Positions 11,049 to 21,264 of a DNA stretch of 64,000 nucleotides are shown here, in pieces (positions within the stretch are counted from its first letter, which is position 1; every line of letters starts with the position of its first letter). Under the pieces are notes generated by a model. That model was given only the letters and a program-made list of their open reading frames with translations. It did no database searches and was not told the DNA's origin. The DNA lies in assembly GCA_037952775.1 (NCBI GenBank), contig JBANAY010000001.1:5270001-5334000 (forward strand), written 5' to 3'. This stretch comes from Clonostachys chloroleuca (taxonomy: Eukaryota; Ascomycota; Sordariomycetes; Hypocreales; Bionectriaceae). Both the position numbers and the translations under genes were made by a program.

Positions 11049-12192
11049 ATGGCGACGGATCTGTTCATCATCGAGGCCTTCTCCTACCTCGCCACTTGCG
11101 TCGTCATCGTATTGTTCCGAACGTCCCTGTCGAGTGAAGCAGACGTGTTGGGTTGGACTGGGCCCGGACGATTACCTGATGCTGGCCTGTCTCGTCCAGC
11201 TGCTCACCAAGACGATCCTCGCCTATAATGTCGGAGCCCAGTCCAAGGGGCTGAGCAATAGCAACAAGACAGATGACTACAGAGCCGCGCTTTTGCCGGA
11301 TAGTGACAAATGGCATTGGAGATAGGTTGTGATTGCGTGGCGGTATATCGGTTTTCTGAGTAGAATGGGTTGGCTAACATAATCTACCTACCACAGGGTT
11401 GGCGGCTCAAAGGTCCAGATTTCTGGGTAGGCTATCTACACGATATTGATCTGGATGATCAAAGCATCGATGTGTACCTTTTACATGCGTCTCACGGTGC
11501 GTGGTGTCTGATGTGACTGCTTGACGCCTTGCTAAACTTCCCCTACAGGCCGGACTTGCTGGTTATAAAATCCGCATCTACGGAGGCTTCAGCGGCATCC
11601 TCGCTTCGTACATTGCCTGCATGTGCTCGATCCTCTTCGTGGCTGATCTCTATCTGTTCATAATCCCCGTTCCGATGCTGTGGGCGGCACAGCTCCCATG
11701 GTAAAGAAGATTGGGCTGATTGTCCTGCTCTTTAGTGGCATACTCATCATGGTATTAGTAACTCTTCGCTGCACTTCCATCCCCAAGGTATGCATCTCTC
11801 TATATTCCCTCCTTTCGGCCGCCTGCTGGGATGTTATCAACAAGTGTGCACTTTTAAAAGAGCGAGGCCACGGATCCCAAAGACGCGGCCGCATGGGGAA
11901 TGCACGAGTCATTCGTCGCCATCATCACCACCAGCTTACCGATGACCTGGGGCTGGATCTGACAGATGCTGTTCTCGTTCAACAAGGGCGGCACCACCAC
12001 GACGGGCCGGAGGTGTACAAGGGGCCAAGGCGTCGCGGAACGACGTATTCGTGCACACGGGGGGCAGCGCCATCTCGGAAGAGAACATCCTGCCGTTCCG
12101 GCAAACGGGGCGGCATCACGAAACAGGTGGAGCTGACGGTGTCGACTGACGTTTCACGGCGATTTCATGTAGATGGGCTATGCGGTCTTTAG
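11049..12192 (+). pseudogene. Fungal rhodopsin-like integral membrane protein, decayed
   Basis: Fragments in order match the seven-helix fungal 'integral membrane protein' family (the rhodopsin-like domain seen in Pth11-type proteins). From the ATG at 11049 comes MATDLFIIEAFSYLATCVVIVLFRTS; after a frame slip near 11130 come VKQTCWVGLGPDDYLM and the next helix. Exon 2 (about 11397-11496) reads GGSKVQISG, TAG at 11428-11430, then AIYTILIWMIKASMCTFYM. Exon 3 (from 11549) reads AGLAGYKIRIYGGFSGILASYIACM, then jumps directly to ADLYLFIIPVPMLWAAQLPW. The loop and helix normally between them, about 40 residues, are missing. More slips follow near 11700. The tail has HESFVAIITTSLPMTWGWI, a stop, and GGITKQVELTV. 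Three kinds of damage (stops, slips, an internal deletion) make this a true pseudogene. The TAG replacing the usual Trp (TGG) is a G-to-A change in a TpG context, compatible with RIP. Confidence 0.8.
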
Positions 12193-13018
12193 TTAATACA
12201 AGCGCGGAGACGGCGATGTAACGGATGACGTCGGAGACAGGGGCCGGCAGGCGATTGAGATGCGTTTCCACATTGACATATACATGGAAGACTGAAACTT
12301 GCAGCTGTTTAAATCAACCTAGACTTTTTCGTTCTCTGAAATCATATACGTAGAAGAGTGAAGTCTTGCCTTGCGCTGTGGGAGGGGTGATAGAGCTACC
12401 AAGTAATAATCGACACGATCCCCTGATCAGAGCAACCGTTTCCCTGCCTTACCTTCCGTTCCCGTAATTGACGGCACCAGAGACGGAGTGGGTAATAGCA
12501 GCCACGGCAAAAACGGCAGAGGCCACGCGGCATCATCCACTCCGCGATTCATGGCCAGGGCCGGGCGACGATCGAAATTATTCTCATTGTGCATTGTGCA
12601 GGGAGAGGCCTTTATCAATCGATCAATCTCGAGTCTGTGAACATTGTTTGACCAGAAACCCAATCCCTTCATCTTCATATTCTGCATCCCGCGCGTTGCA
12701 TCTCCGGTGTTATCAGCACATCTTCATGCACGTCTTGATTGATAACCTCCGTGTTACATCCATGCAACGCTGAAGCCGAACTGCACAGCCCCAAGAAGCA
12801 GGTGTCAGTGCTCTTCCTGGGACGACATTGCTTGCGTAATCTCCATCCTACCTCGTCTACAAATGCCCCTGGATCCTGCATCACTGCCGACAGCTCAGTC
12901 CGATTATCTTGATTCACTCTTGGCACTCGGACCCCCAACTCTTGATACCTGTCTCAATTCAAAAGTTCAGAGCCGGCTCACTTCATTGCCATATACCAGA
13001 CACATAAAATCTGCCAAC
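12193..13018. other. Intergenic, upstream region of the small membrane protein
   Basis: About 0.8 kb with no gene I can support. The last 150 bases before 13019 are probably the promoter and leader of the next gene; a longer in-frame start at 12863 exists but its extra residues look non-coding. Confidence 0.45.
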
Positions 13019-13429
13019 ATGGGCCACGGACCAGCGCCATTCGGCCCCCCTCCACCTCCTCCCCATGGTCATGGCCACGGACATGGACATCCCCACGGGC
13101 CACCACCGCCTCCACCTCACGCGGCACATGGCCAGCAAACACAAGGCCAAGCCGTGCCCATTCTAGCCATCATTTTCGGCTCCATCGTCCTCATCGTCCT
13201 CATCATCAACGTCTTCAAGTTCGCCCAGTTCTATCTCGAGCACCACGCCACGCACAGCCAGGACGAGAAGAAGGCCAAGCCCTGCAACGGAAACTGCCAG
13301 TGCCAGGGCCTGCCCCCCAACCCCAAGCAGCGGCCGGGCGTTGACCCTCCGCCCTACTCGAACAACAACGAGCTCGAGGAGCGGAGACGACTCATGGATG
13401 AGGACGACGGGTCCAACTATGTCCCTTGA
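13019..13429 (+). CDS. Small single-pass membrane protein with His/Pro-rich N-terminus and PPPY motif
   Basis: I chose the ATG at 13019 because the protein-like composition starts there; 136 residues result. Residues 2-40 are Gly/His/Pro-rich (PPPPPPHGHGHGHGHPHG), which could bind metal or be simple disorder. Residues 46-67 (VPILAIIFGSIVLIVLIINV) form one strong membrane helix. The other side carries three close cysteines (89, 93, 95), possible palmitoylation sites, and PPPY at 110-113, the WW-domain ligand recognised by Rsp5/Nedd4 ubiquitin ligases. Acidic and basic residues end the protein. No known family is recognised. Membrane anchor plus PPxY would fit an Rsp5 adaptor or cargo, which is inference. 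It stands alone between two pseudogene regions, with no intron. Confidence 0.65.
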   Translation: MGHGPAPFGPPPPPPHGHGHGHGHPHGPPPPPPHAAHGQQTQGQAVPILAIIFGSIVLIVLIINVFKFAQFYLEHHATHSQDEKKAKPCNGNCQCQGLPPNPKQRPGVDPPPYSNNNELEERRRLMDEDDGSNYVP

Positions 13430-13920
13430 GCGTGCGGGCCACGGACGAAGAAAGAGGCTCCGCCACCTTGAAGCTGATTGAGACGAATTCCTACTTGACT
13501 TTATTTTTACGAGGATTATTTATGTAAATGACCACTGGACGCAATGAAGGGTGTTGGTTTTTTGCATTGTCCACCGTACACTTGGTTTTGCATTGATTTT
13601 GGATCCGCTTACGACCATAAATAAGGGATTTGAAAGAATGTCGCTTAGCTTGCTTCATGGTTTCTGTCTCAAGAATAGAAAAATTTCCATGAATTCTATC
13701 CATTCGCACAGACTATCGTACAGATCAGCCCAAAGTGATGATTCCGGTGTGCCCATACTTGCAGAGAACCAGGGGTAAAGAATAAGAATAAGAATTTTAA
13801 GCTTACCCTGTCTTGGCTGTATGTGGATAGCATATCGTTTTCAGCCCCCCCGCCCTAGGATTCAATAGTAGAACAGTACTTTACTTTGAGCTGCATGAAA
13901 CTGATGGTCTTAGAAAGTTT

Positions 13921-14226
13921 TCAGTACGTCGACGACAAATTTTCCGTGGAGGATAAAAGCTTATTGTAATGTTCAACCAGCTGGCTAGACAGAATATCGT
14001 ATGACTTCATTCCCATTTTCATGGCTAAACGATGTTTACCCCATTCGCAGCATAAGCCACCTGCATCCCATGTGTTCGCCCCTTCTGTACTTCCTTGCTC
14101 TCAGGGCAAGTTCTGAACTGTGCTTCTAATTCCCAGAAGCAGCTGAATACGCTTCTCTCTGGATTCGGTTTTACTGGCAAAACAAGCGGACAAACGGGTT
14201 TCCAATTGCTCTTTTACCTCCTCCAT
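13921..14226 (-). pseudogene. Coding-like remnant with one internal stop (unknown family)
   Basis: From an ATG at 14226, one frame stays protein-like for 102 codons apart from a single TGA at 14103-14101. Before it is a charged helical stretch (MEEVKEQLETRLSACFASK, then TESREKRIQLLLGIRSTVQ). After it come WDAGGLCCEWGKHRLAMKMG and SYDILSSQLVEHYNKLLSS. The composition (amphipathic, Leu/Glu/Lys-rich) is not that of random AT-rich DNA. The TGA could be a mutated CGA or TGG, or could fall in an unrecognised intron. No family is recognised and no function is offered. Confidence 0.35.
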
Positions 14227-14278
14227 GTCGCCCTACATCCTCAGCCATATTCTCATTGATAGTTAAACAAGACGGTGT

Positions 14279-14506
14279 ATGAGTACTGTGCAAAGTCATG
14301 ATGAGTTAACCAGAGCCTATAACACCGATGTTCTTACTAGCGCCATAGTGGAAAGCCTTCCCATTCGAACGACGCAACACCAAGCACCACCCAAAACAGT
14401 ATATGATGACTTCACGGTTAGCTTAAAAGTTCATTGTGTCTGCCAAAACCACGACAAACACACCGCCCACACCACGACCAATAGTTCAAATGTCTCATAT
14501 AGCTAA
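14279..14506 (+). other. Short open frame of uncertain status
   Basis: A 75-codon frame beginning MSTVQSHDELTRAYNTDVL and ending SSNVSYS. The first 50 residues look protein-like, the His/Thr-rich end less so. It could be the first exon of the remnant that follows at 14701. I cannot place it in a family. Confidence 0.2.
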
Positions 14507-14700
14507 TAACCAGCGCCAGGTTCGTGATAATGCATCGATAGCTTAGGCGACTTGTAGCCTATTTCTTGATTTGTAACATATTTTTGCTCACAGGATCTTT
14601 GGAGATTGGTTTTTAGGCCTTCCAGCCAGTTAGCTTAGAATTTTCCGCCTCCAGTTGCGAGAGCTAAACTACTCGACACATCAGAACATGGGCGTCGGGA

Positions 14701-15154
14701 AATGAGTTCAAGAATGCCTACAAGTCTGATATTACCCAAGAGCTCCAGAAAATGGGAAATATGTTCAACACGAATTTAACAAATAATCCAAGCCCCTATC
14801 TGCTTGAGCATCTTAGCTCAAACCCGACAACAGCCGAGGCTTTCTGTAAAATAGTCTGGTTCATCCAATATTTGCCAAGCAAGAACCAACGGCAATAATG
14901 ACTATCCACCTCTTTTTTATATCTTCCCTAAGAAATTCTCCGAAAAGAACGGGGAAAATAAACCACCCCCAGGTAGCACAGATCATCGCCATGAGCCATA
15001 CTTTGTGCGGCCTCACTTTTACACCACACGGCATACCTCGCTTATCATCTTGTCACATTCCTTGTCCAAGTCGGTCAAACGGATATTTCTGCTCGAGGAA
15101 GCCGACAAAGCTTTAAAGATGCACAAATCTATAGGGGAGCTCCAAGAGAAGTAA
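14701..15154 (+). pseudogene. 150-codon coding-like remnant with one frame slip (unknown family)
   Basis: Frame one runs 65 codons (NEFKNAYKSDITQELQKMGN ... AFCKIVWFIQYLPSKNQRQ) to a TAA at 14896. From the next base, the adjacent frame runs 85 codons (NDYPPLFYIFPKKFSEKNGE ... KSVKRIFLLEEADKALKMHK) to TAA at 15152-15154. Removing one base near 14896 joins them. The composition, with amphipathic helices and aromatic residues, looks like real protein, but there is no start codon at the front and no motif I know. It is either a decayed gene or exons of one gene with an indel. Confidence 0.35.
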
Positions 15155-15935
15155 CCACGAGCGGCGAAGGGTAATGAAGATTTGTGCCGCTTGCTGAAGA
15201 AGTTGATATTGTTTGATGAATTGTAAGATATGCCAAATGTTTCCCACGAAATCTTATAAAGACTTACGTTATTACTTTTCCTCCTCAAAATCAATGAAAC
15301 CTTAAGCATATGTGACAATTTAGGAAGAGGAGCTCACAATGTCAAACATGGCCAACCTTCCTAACTCAACTCAGTGCTAAAGGCGAACCACAACCACCTC
15401 GCCTTTCCAGATGCCGAAAATACGGTCCGCTAAAGAATGTTCACTCTCTAAGCCAAGTCAGATTATGAAGTTTGGATTTAGACATGGAGGCTCAGAGACA
15501 AAGAGCCATCTCTCTTTTAAGAGTCTGGGGGCGGGGCCCAACCTCCCGCCTCCAGGAACAAGCCATCCACTCCCCAACACGCTAGAAGAAGTTGCGGTGG
15601 GCACGGATAGATCTTCTCGGGGCGGTTCGGGGGGCCAGGGTCAATGTTACGCCGCTTAATGGATGAGTGTCCCGTCTCGAGGTTATTCCCACCTGCGGGA
15701 CCGGCCAAAAATCCACAAATATTTTTTTCTTCCCCAGTTATTTCTACCCCAAACCCAATCATTTTTTCTACCCCAAGCATGCCTAACAGTCCGCAGGTCA
15801 ACATGACTGATGATGGATAGTTTATAAGCCCAATGGTCCTCCTCAGGGGAGGGGGCCCGATGGCAGTTCAGATCTAGTCTTGTTCCCTTGTACTTCTAAT
15901 GACTCAGTGTGTGGGGAAACGCCTCGTCTCCGGTG

Positions 15936-17366
15936 ATGGCTGTTCACGATCCTGAAGAATACCCAGAGGCTCTGCCCTCAGACCAGTCCAGCCAGTCCAC
16001 ATGTGCCGACCATGACCTCGCCCCCGTCCAGTCCCTCAACGAGGACAAGCAGGTGGCAGATGTCAAGGACACCGCCCACTCCTGGGCCATCGCCCTCCTG
16101 GGCCACCTCGTCATCTTCAGCACCTGGGGCTTCGTCAACGCCTTTGGCGCCTTCCAGACCTACTACGTCTACGAGCTGCGCATAGGAACCGACTCCAAGG
16201 TGGCCTGGATCGGCTCGACACAGCTCCTGCTCATCTTCGGCATCGGCATCGTCGCCGGCCGGGCCCTCGACGCGGGCTACTACCGCGTCGTCTTCGCCGG
16301 CGGCAGCCTCCTGTACATCCTCGGCATGTTCATGCTCAGCCTCTCCACCGAGTACTGGCAGATCTTCCTCTCCCACGCCGTGTGCGTCGGCGTCGGCTTT
16401 GGCTCCGTCTTCGCGCCCACCGTGGCGCTGGCCGGGACGTACTTTGACAGGCACAAGGCCCTCGCCCTCGGGCTCATGACCATCGGGTCCGCCACCGGTG
16501 GGATGGTCTTCTCCGCCATGGCTGCCCAGATGCTCCCCAGCCACGGCTTTGCGTGGACGGTTCGGACAATGGGCTTCGTCCAGCTGGCCATCACGCTCAT
16601 CTGCGCGCCGTTCCTCAAGGTGTGTTTTCACCCCACCACTTCTGATCATGATATAGAGACTCGCTGACACGACCGATAGCCCTGCACAGTCCCCCGAAAG
16701 GCCGGCTCCCTCATCGAGTGGAGCGTCCTCCGCAACAAGGCGCACGTCTTCCACCTCCTCGGCGCCTTCTTCCTCTTCTGGTCCGTCTTCATCGGCTACT
16801 ACTACCTGGGCAGCTACGGCCGTGCCGTCGTCGGCGTCTCCCAGTCCACGGGTTTCTACCTCCTGCTGACGATGAACGGCATCGGCGTCATAGGCCGCGT
16901 GACCGTCTCGCTGCTGGGCTCGCGGCACGGTCCCCTCGTGCTCATGGTGCCGATGGCGCTCTTCAACGCCCTGCTGGGGTTCTGCTGGGTCGCCGTGTCG
17001 GGTGAGAAGGGCTTGTGGGCGTTCACCGTCTTCTTCGGCACCGCGGCCGCGTGCATCCAGGCCGTGTACCCGATGGTGCTCGGCTCGTTCGTCGAGGATC
17101 CCAGGAAGGCCGGGGCGATCACGGGGATGGGATTCTTTATTGCCGGTGTGGCGGCGTTCACGGGGCCTCCCGTTGCCGGAGTGCTCATCCAGGTGAGGGA
17201 TGGGGGATACTTGGGAGTCCAGCTCATGTCGGGGTCCAGTATGGTGGTAGCGGCCGTCATGTATTCCATCTGCATGGTGCTGAAAAGGAGGCAAGGGTTG
17301 CAAAAGGAGAAAGAATCTGCTCCGAGACAGTCTGCCCCAAGACGACAGGACTTGATGTCAGCATAA
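15936..17366 (+). CDS. MFS transporter, monocarboxylate-transporter-like
   Basis: Two exons, 15936-16619 and 16680-17366, flank a 60-base intron (gtgtgt..gatag) and give 456 residues. The ATG at 15936 is the first in frame. A polar N-terminus is followed by WGFVNAFGAFQTYYVYEL, the typical first helix and loop of fungal MCT-like (MCH) members of the major facilitator superfamily. About twelve hydrophobic segments follow, with AGTYFDRHKALALGL at the loop after helix 4. After the intron come helices 7-12 (FHLLGAFFLFWSVFIGYYYL, LLLTMNGIGVIGRVTVSL, AITGMGFFIAGVAAFTGPPV). The short basic tail is cytosolic. Such proteins move small carboxylates or related solutes at the plasma membrane by proton symport or uniport; the substrate is not visible here. 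The frame is intact. It converges with the epimerase-like gene downstream. Confidence 0.92.
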
Positions 17367-17907
17367 TTCCATATGAAAATCGGTCACGTAGACATAGAAG
17401 TCGATGTTGGCCAAGGCGTGCAGACGAGCATCGTTTGTAATCCAATACCTACACAAAAGCATCTGACTTGAGAAGAGCTGATTCATGTAATTATCCTTTA
17501 TGACCTAGGATATATCTAGAGACAGCAAAAGTCTAGGACGAAACTTGGTAGGACCAAGCGTCAACAGGCCACTGAGACTGACATGGCCAAATACAAAGTC
17601 ACTAATATGATAGAATGATACAAATTTCAGACAAATATATTAATTAGGTAGTTCTAAGTGTGGTCAATCCTGTTCTACCGAGAGCCGGCCTTCATATGAA
17701 CTCATGAACTACACGAAACTCGTGAAACTGACACGAGGTACAAGACACACTCATTGTTTTGTCTCCTCCAAACCCCTTCGCCATTTTTACTCAACTCGTA
17801 CACTCTTTGTGTGAACCAGACTGCCCTCCCGTTGTTCTGTCCCACGTTCTCTCACACGAATGGTACATATCACCTCTCATCGTGACGCACCAAAGCAGAG
17901 TCCTATC
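17367..17907. other. Convergent intergenic region
   Basis: 3' flanks of the MFS transporter (plus) and the epimerase-like gene (minus). The words CATGAACTACACGAAACTC and nearby ACGAAACT/CGTGAAACT are mildly repetitive around 17700. No gene seen. Confidence 0.5.
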
Positions 17908-18939
17908 TCAACGCTTCGTGTACACGCCCGTCGTCACAGCATGATACCCCTTCCTCCCAACCCTCAAGCTCAACTCGCTCCTCCACTCCTCCCCCCTCCG
18001 CAGCCTCTCGACCGTGCTGGCAAAGTCATACCTCGGCCGCCACCCCATCTCCTCCACCATCCTGCTCGAGTCGTACACCCTGTCCAACCGCCCCAGGAAC
18101 GCCCACCCCTTGGCCGCGAACACCTCCTCCACGCCCGGGACAAGCCTCGCCAGCACCGTCCTCGGACACTCGTCCAGCTCCCTCAGCGTCCCTTCGTCGT
18201 TGGCGAACGGCGGCGGCGCACTGATAATGTACCGCCCCCATCCCTTTGCCTCTGCCTTTTCCATGGCGCACCGGCACGCCTCCACCACATCCGCGACGTC
18301 GACGCGGCGGTACGCCAGCTCCAGCACCTTGAGGTTGTCCCCGGCCATGCTGGCGCGGCGCTCGTCGTCGTCGTCATCCTCGGGGAAGAAGCGCGATGTG
18401 CGCAGGACCACGACCGGCAGCCCATTCTGCTTGTGCGCGAGGTGGCAGAGGTCCTCGGCGGCGCACTTGGTCGCTCCATAGATGTTCTTGGGCTCGGGCC
18501 TGACCGACTCGGTGATCCAGGCGGCGGGCGATCCTGGGGCCGGGCTGAGGGCGGCGCCAAAGGTGCTCGTCGTGCTGATGAAGACGAAGCTCTTGAACGT
18601 TGCGGTCCGAGCCAGAGTCGCGGCCGCCTCGAGGAGGACGAGGGTGCCGGTGACGTTGGTGTCGATAAACTGCTGCTGCGAGTGGCTGCCGACGTGCGGC
18701 TTGTGCAGCGTGGCCGCGTGGACGATGTGCTGGATGGACGGGTTGGCGGTGATGACGGAGGAGATGAAGACGCGGTCCGAGATGGAGCCGACGAGGGTGG
18801 TTGTCTCCGAGGGGAGGATGTCGATGCCGAGGGGGTTGAAGCCGAGCGAGGGCAGGGCCAGCATGAGAGCTGTGCCGAGATGGCCGGACGATCCTGTGAC
18901 GAGGACGTCGTGATGTGGTGTTGAGGCTGGGCCAGTCAT
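17908..18939 (-). CDS. NAD-dependent epimerase/dehydratase (extended SDR)
   Basis: 343 residues from the ATG at 18939; an upstream in-frame ATG at 19038 adds 33 residues without domain features, so I prefer the shorter form, which places the nucleotide-binding motif near the start as usual. GSSGHLG at residues 16-22 is the Rossmann-fold GxxGxxG motif. STTSTFG (about 122-128) supplies the catalytic Ser/Thr, and YGATK at 154-158 is the YxxxK catalytic pair. The family covers nucleotide-sugar epimerases and related dehydratases and reductases, acting in the cytosol on NAD(P)-bound substrates. The substrate cannot be read from the sequence. The frame is complete and has no intron. Confidence 0.88.
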   Translation of the reverse strand: MTGPASTPHHDVLVTGSSGHLGTALMLALPSLGFNPLGIDILPSETTTLVGSISDRVFISSVITANPSIQHIVHAATLHKPHVGSHSQQQFIDTNVTGTLVLLEAAATLARTATFKSFVFISTTSTFGAALSPAPGSPAAWITESVRPEPKNIYGATKCAAEDLCHLAHKQNGLPVVVLRTSRFFPEDDDDDERRASMAGDNLKVLELAYRRVDVADVVEACRCAMEKAEAKGWGRYIISAPPPFANDEGTLRELDECPRTVLARLVPGVEEVFAAKGWAFLGRLDRVYDSSRMVEEMGWRPRYDFASTVERLRRGEEWRSELSLRVGRKGYHAVTTGVYTKR

Positions 18940-19744
18940 GACGGCGAGGAAAGGCGTGAGGTTTGTACAGAAGCCGGTTTGTTGTTTTGGTAGCAAATTA
19001 TTCTCCTTGGAGACACAGATGGAATGAATACAGAGCAATGAACCTAGCCCGCGATATCGGGAGATGTGGTTGATGAAGGTGAGAAGAAGCCAAGTGATGA
19101 GATGAGTGAAGCGAGGGGGAGATCAGTGCACGCTGGTGTGACGGTGTGCGCAGGGCTACTTATTCTCGAGCAAGCAGCTATCGTCCGAGGGTGAGGAGTC
19201 GGTGAGAAGTACTGCACAAACGCGTCCAGACCGCGTCGAAGTGAGGTGAAAAGAGTGAGTGGGCGAGATGAAGCGCGACGTGATCGGACGAGATGACACA
19301 CGCCGGCAGCTGAAGGCGGCCGTTAGTGGGTTCGTGCCGTGCAGAATCCCGAATTTACAGTCGATCAATATCTCTGAGTATCATGAGTATGTCACTTGAA
19401 CCGGTTTATTTCAAGCCAAGACGCGATGGCGACCGTGAAAATCAGTGATGGGGTGCAGTGAGTCAGACGGCGAGCGAGCGAAAAATCACGCTCCTCCACA
19501 CTCACAAGAGACAACATTTTCAGCGGATGCATATACAATCCAGTCTATTTTCAAAAGAAATCTTTCCTCTAGTAAGTACATTATATACCTAGCTTATTAT
19601 ATCCCCAAGGGCGCCAAATTTCAAATTTCCCAGGGCGTGAGAACACATTCGTTTGATTGATGAAGAAAGAATCATTCCGCTCTGAATGATTGATGAAGAA
19701 ATGGAACCATAATGGTGAAGAAAAGAAGTGTCAAAACGTTCCCA
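18940..19744. other. Intergenic, promoter of the epimerase-like gene
   Basis: Upstream sequence of the minus-strand epimerase-like gene and 3' flank of the WSC gene. No convincing gene. The part from 19450 to 19740 is A-rich. Confidence 0.45.
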
Positions 19745-20425
19745 CTAGACAGCAAGAGCAGCAACAAAGATGGCCACACCCGCCCCCATCATCGACTTGG
19801 CCCCAGAGCTGGGGACGGAAGAAGTCGCAACGGCCGCGCTCTCCGTCGATGAGGCCGTCTCGCCGCTCGCGCTCGCAGCCGTAGCCAGCCCAGTCTCCGA
19901 CTCGACAGCGCCGGTGATGATGCTCGTGCTAATGGCAGTCTTGGATCCCGAAGCCGAAGTCGCCGTCTTGGATGCTCCCGAGGCTGTAGAAGAAGAATCC
20001 TCGTCGTCCTTGCCGTCATTAAACGGCACGCTGATCTTATCACCAGTATTCCACACCGAGAAGGCCGTCTCGTCAATGTTCCCGCACGCCTCGAGCGGGT
20101 AGGCCTGGCACGCGTAGTCGCACGCCGAGTCGTCCGTCAGGTCCGACTTGGGCGGGTACGAGTCGCCGCAGAAGCATTTCAAGCCGCCCATGGCGAAGAC
20201 GGGCTTCTTGATCGCCCGGCACGCCTCGCGACACCCGCCCGATGAGACGCGGATCTCGTCCAGGCCGACGTCCTCGAGGCCCTTGGACGACTTGAAGCAG
20301 CCCTGCGAGGTCGGGTACCCGAGCTTGGGGTCCGCCTTTGGCTGCTGCGTGGGCGTTGCGGCGGAGGCGGCGGAGGCCAGAGGGGCCAGGAGGAGGAGGC
20401 CGGCGGAGATGATGGAGAAGTGCAT
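19745..20425 (-). CDS. Secreted, probably GPI-anchored WSC-domain protein
   Basis: 226 residues from the ATG at 20425, chosen because it begins directly with the signal peptide (MHFSIISAGLLLLAPLASAA). A WSC domain spans about residues 38-120, with its cysteines in the usual places (GCF, GGCREAC, CFCG, CDYACQAYPLEACG). A Ser/Thr/Ala-rich stalk, likely O-mannosylated, follows. The end is PSSGAKSMMGAGVAIFVAAL with almost nothing after the hydrophobic part, which fits GPI attachment rather than the cytosolic tail of Wsc1-type sensors. WSC domains bind cell-wall carbohydrate; the protein most likely sits at the plasma membrane or wall. It is intact and intronless. Confidence 0.88.
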   Translation of the reverse strand: MHFSIISAGLLLLAPLASAASAATPTQQPKADPKLGYPTSQGCFKSSKGLEDVGLDEIRVSSGGCREACRAIKKPVFAMGGLKCFCGDSYPPKSDLTDDSACDYACQAYPLEACGNIDETAFSVWNTGDKISVPFNDGKDDEDSSSTASGASKTATSASGSKTAISTSIITGAVESETGLATAASASGETASSTESAAVATSSVPSSGAKSMMGAGVAIFVAALAV

Positions 20426-21264
20426 CGTGGCGTCTGAGTGAGTGAGCGAACGAAGTAAAGTCAAGTAAAATCAAGCAAGGCGAAGAGAAGTGAGTGAATG
20501 AGGGTGAATGAGCAACATCTAGGGATTAAGTGAAAACTCAACATCGCCCGACAAAACAAATGGGTCTCCAGCACATTGCCAATCCATCCTCATCGAGGTC
20601 AATGCGGACCCCCGAAATAACTGCCTGGTGTCTTGGCGCACCAAAGATCCGTCTCAAGCAAAGTGTCTGGCTCCTTCACTTCACCGTAGCTGCTGCTTCT
20701 CGTGTCCGAAATGAAGATCCCTGATGCACCCCGACCGATTAATTAGACTCTGGCATCGTCGACCATGAATCTATTCAAGCCATCTCTTCCTGTCTTTCAT
20801 ATCTTTCTTTCCCAAATACTCCATGCACAGGAACGGAGAATAGGGAAGGCGGGAGAGCTATTAATACGACGAAACCTTATGACGATCCTCATCGCCAGGG
20901 GGATCCCTGCATCAAGAATGATCAAAGCCTCCAGTCGCACTCAAGTTCTCAACGGTAACTGTGGAACAATATCATAAAGTTCCAGGCTGGTATCGGGAAA
21001 TTCATGCGGCAACTAAGCCATTTGCTGCAGCTGTCTGGCTGGCTTGAAGAACGACAAGTACCCCCAAGTAGTTAAATTGCTACATCTCCCATGCGCTCCA
21101 GTGTGCTATCATGTAAAAGAAATGCCCCCTCTCAGTCATCATTTTCTCCAACTCCAACAAGTAACTATTCACCATAACGTAATATGCTCTATAGATATCC
21201 ATGCTGTCATGCCTTTATACGTTGAAACATCTCCCGTCATGCCTTGGAAGGCTTCCTCCCGTCT
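20426..21264. other. Intergenic, no gene supported
   Basis: Upstream region of the WSC gene and 3' flank of palA. Only short frames of unlikely composition are present. Confidence 0.45.

Larger units (their letters stand above)
13430..15935. other. 2.5 kb gene-poor region with coding remnants on both strands
   Basis: AT-richer than the flanks. It holds the three coding-like fragments listed separately (13921-14226 minus, 14279-14506 plus, 14701-15154 plus) and no intact gene. The last 300 bases are the likely promoter of the MFS transporter. I recognise no transposase, reverse transcriptase or terminal repeat. Confidence 0.5.

Noticed and set aside
15978..17303. 441-codon open frame antisense to the MFS transporter
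   Set aside because: It mirrors the GC-rich third positions of the transporter, has Glu/Asp/Gly/His-rich low-grade composition and no domain. The sense strand has a full family match.
17860..18924. 354-codon open frame antisense to the epimerase-like gene
   Set aside because: Pro/Arg-rich then Asp/Gly-rich without motif, explained by codon bias of the SDR gene.
1..20000. Secondary-metabolite cluster (regulator, acyltransferase, transporter, SDR)
   Set aside because: No backbone synthase is present, and two of the intervening genes are decayed. Co-occurrence of these common families is not enough.
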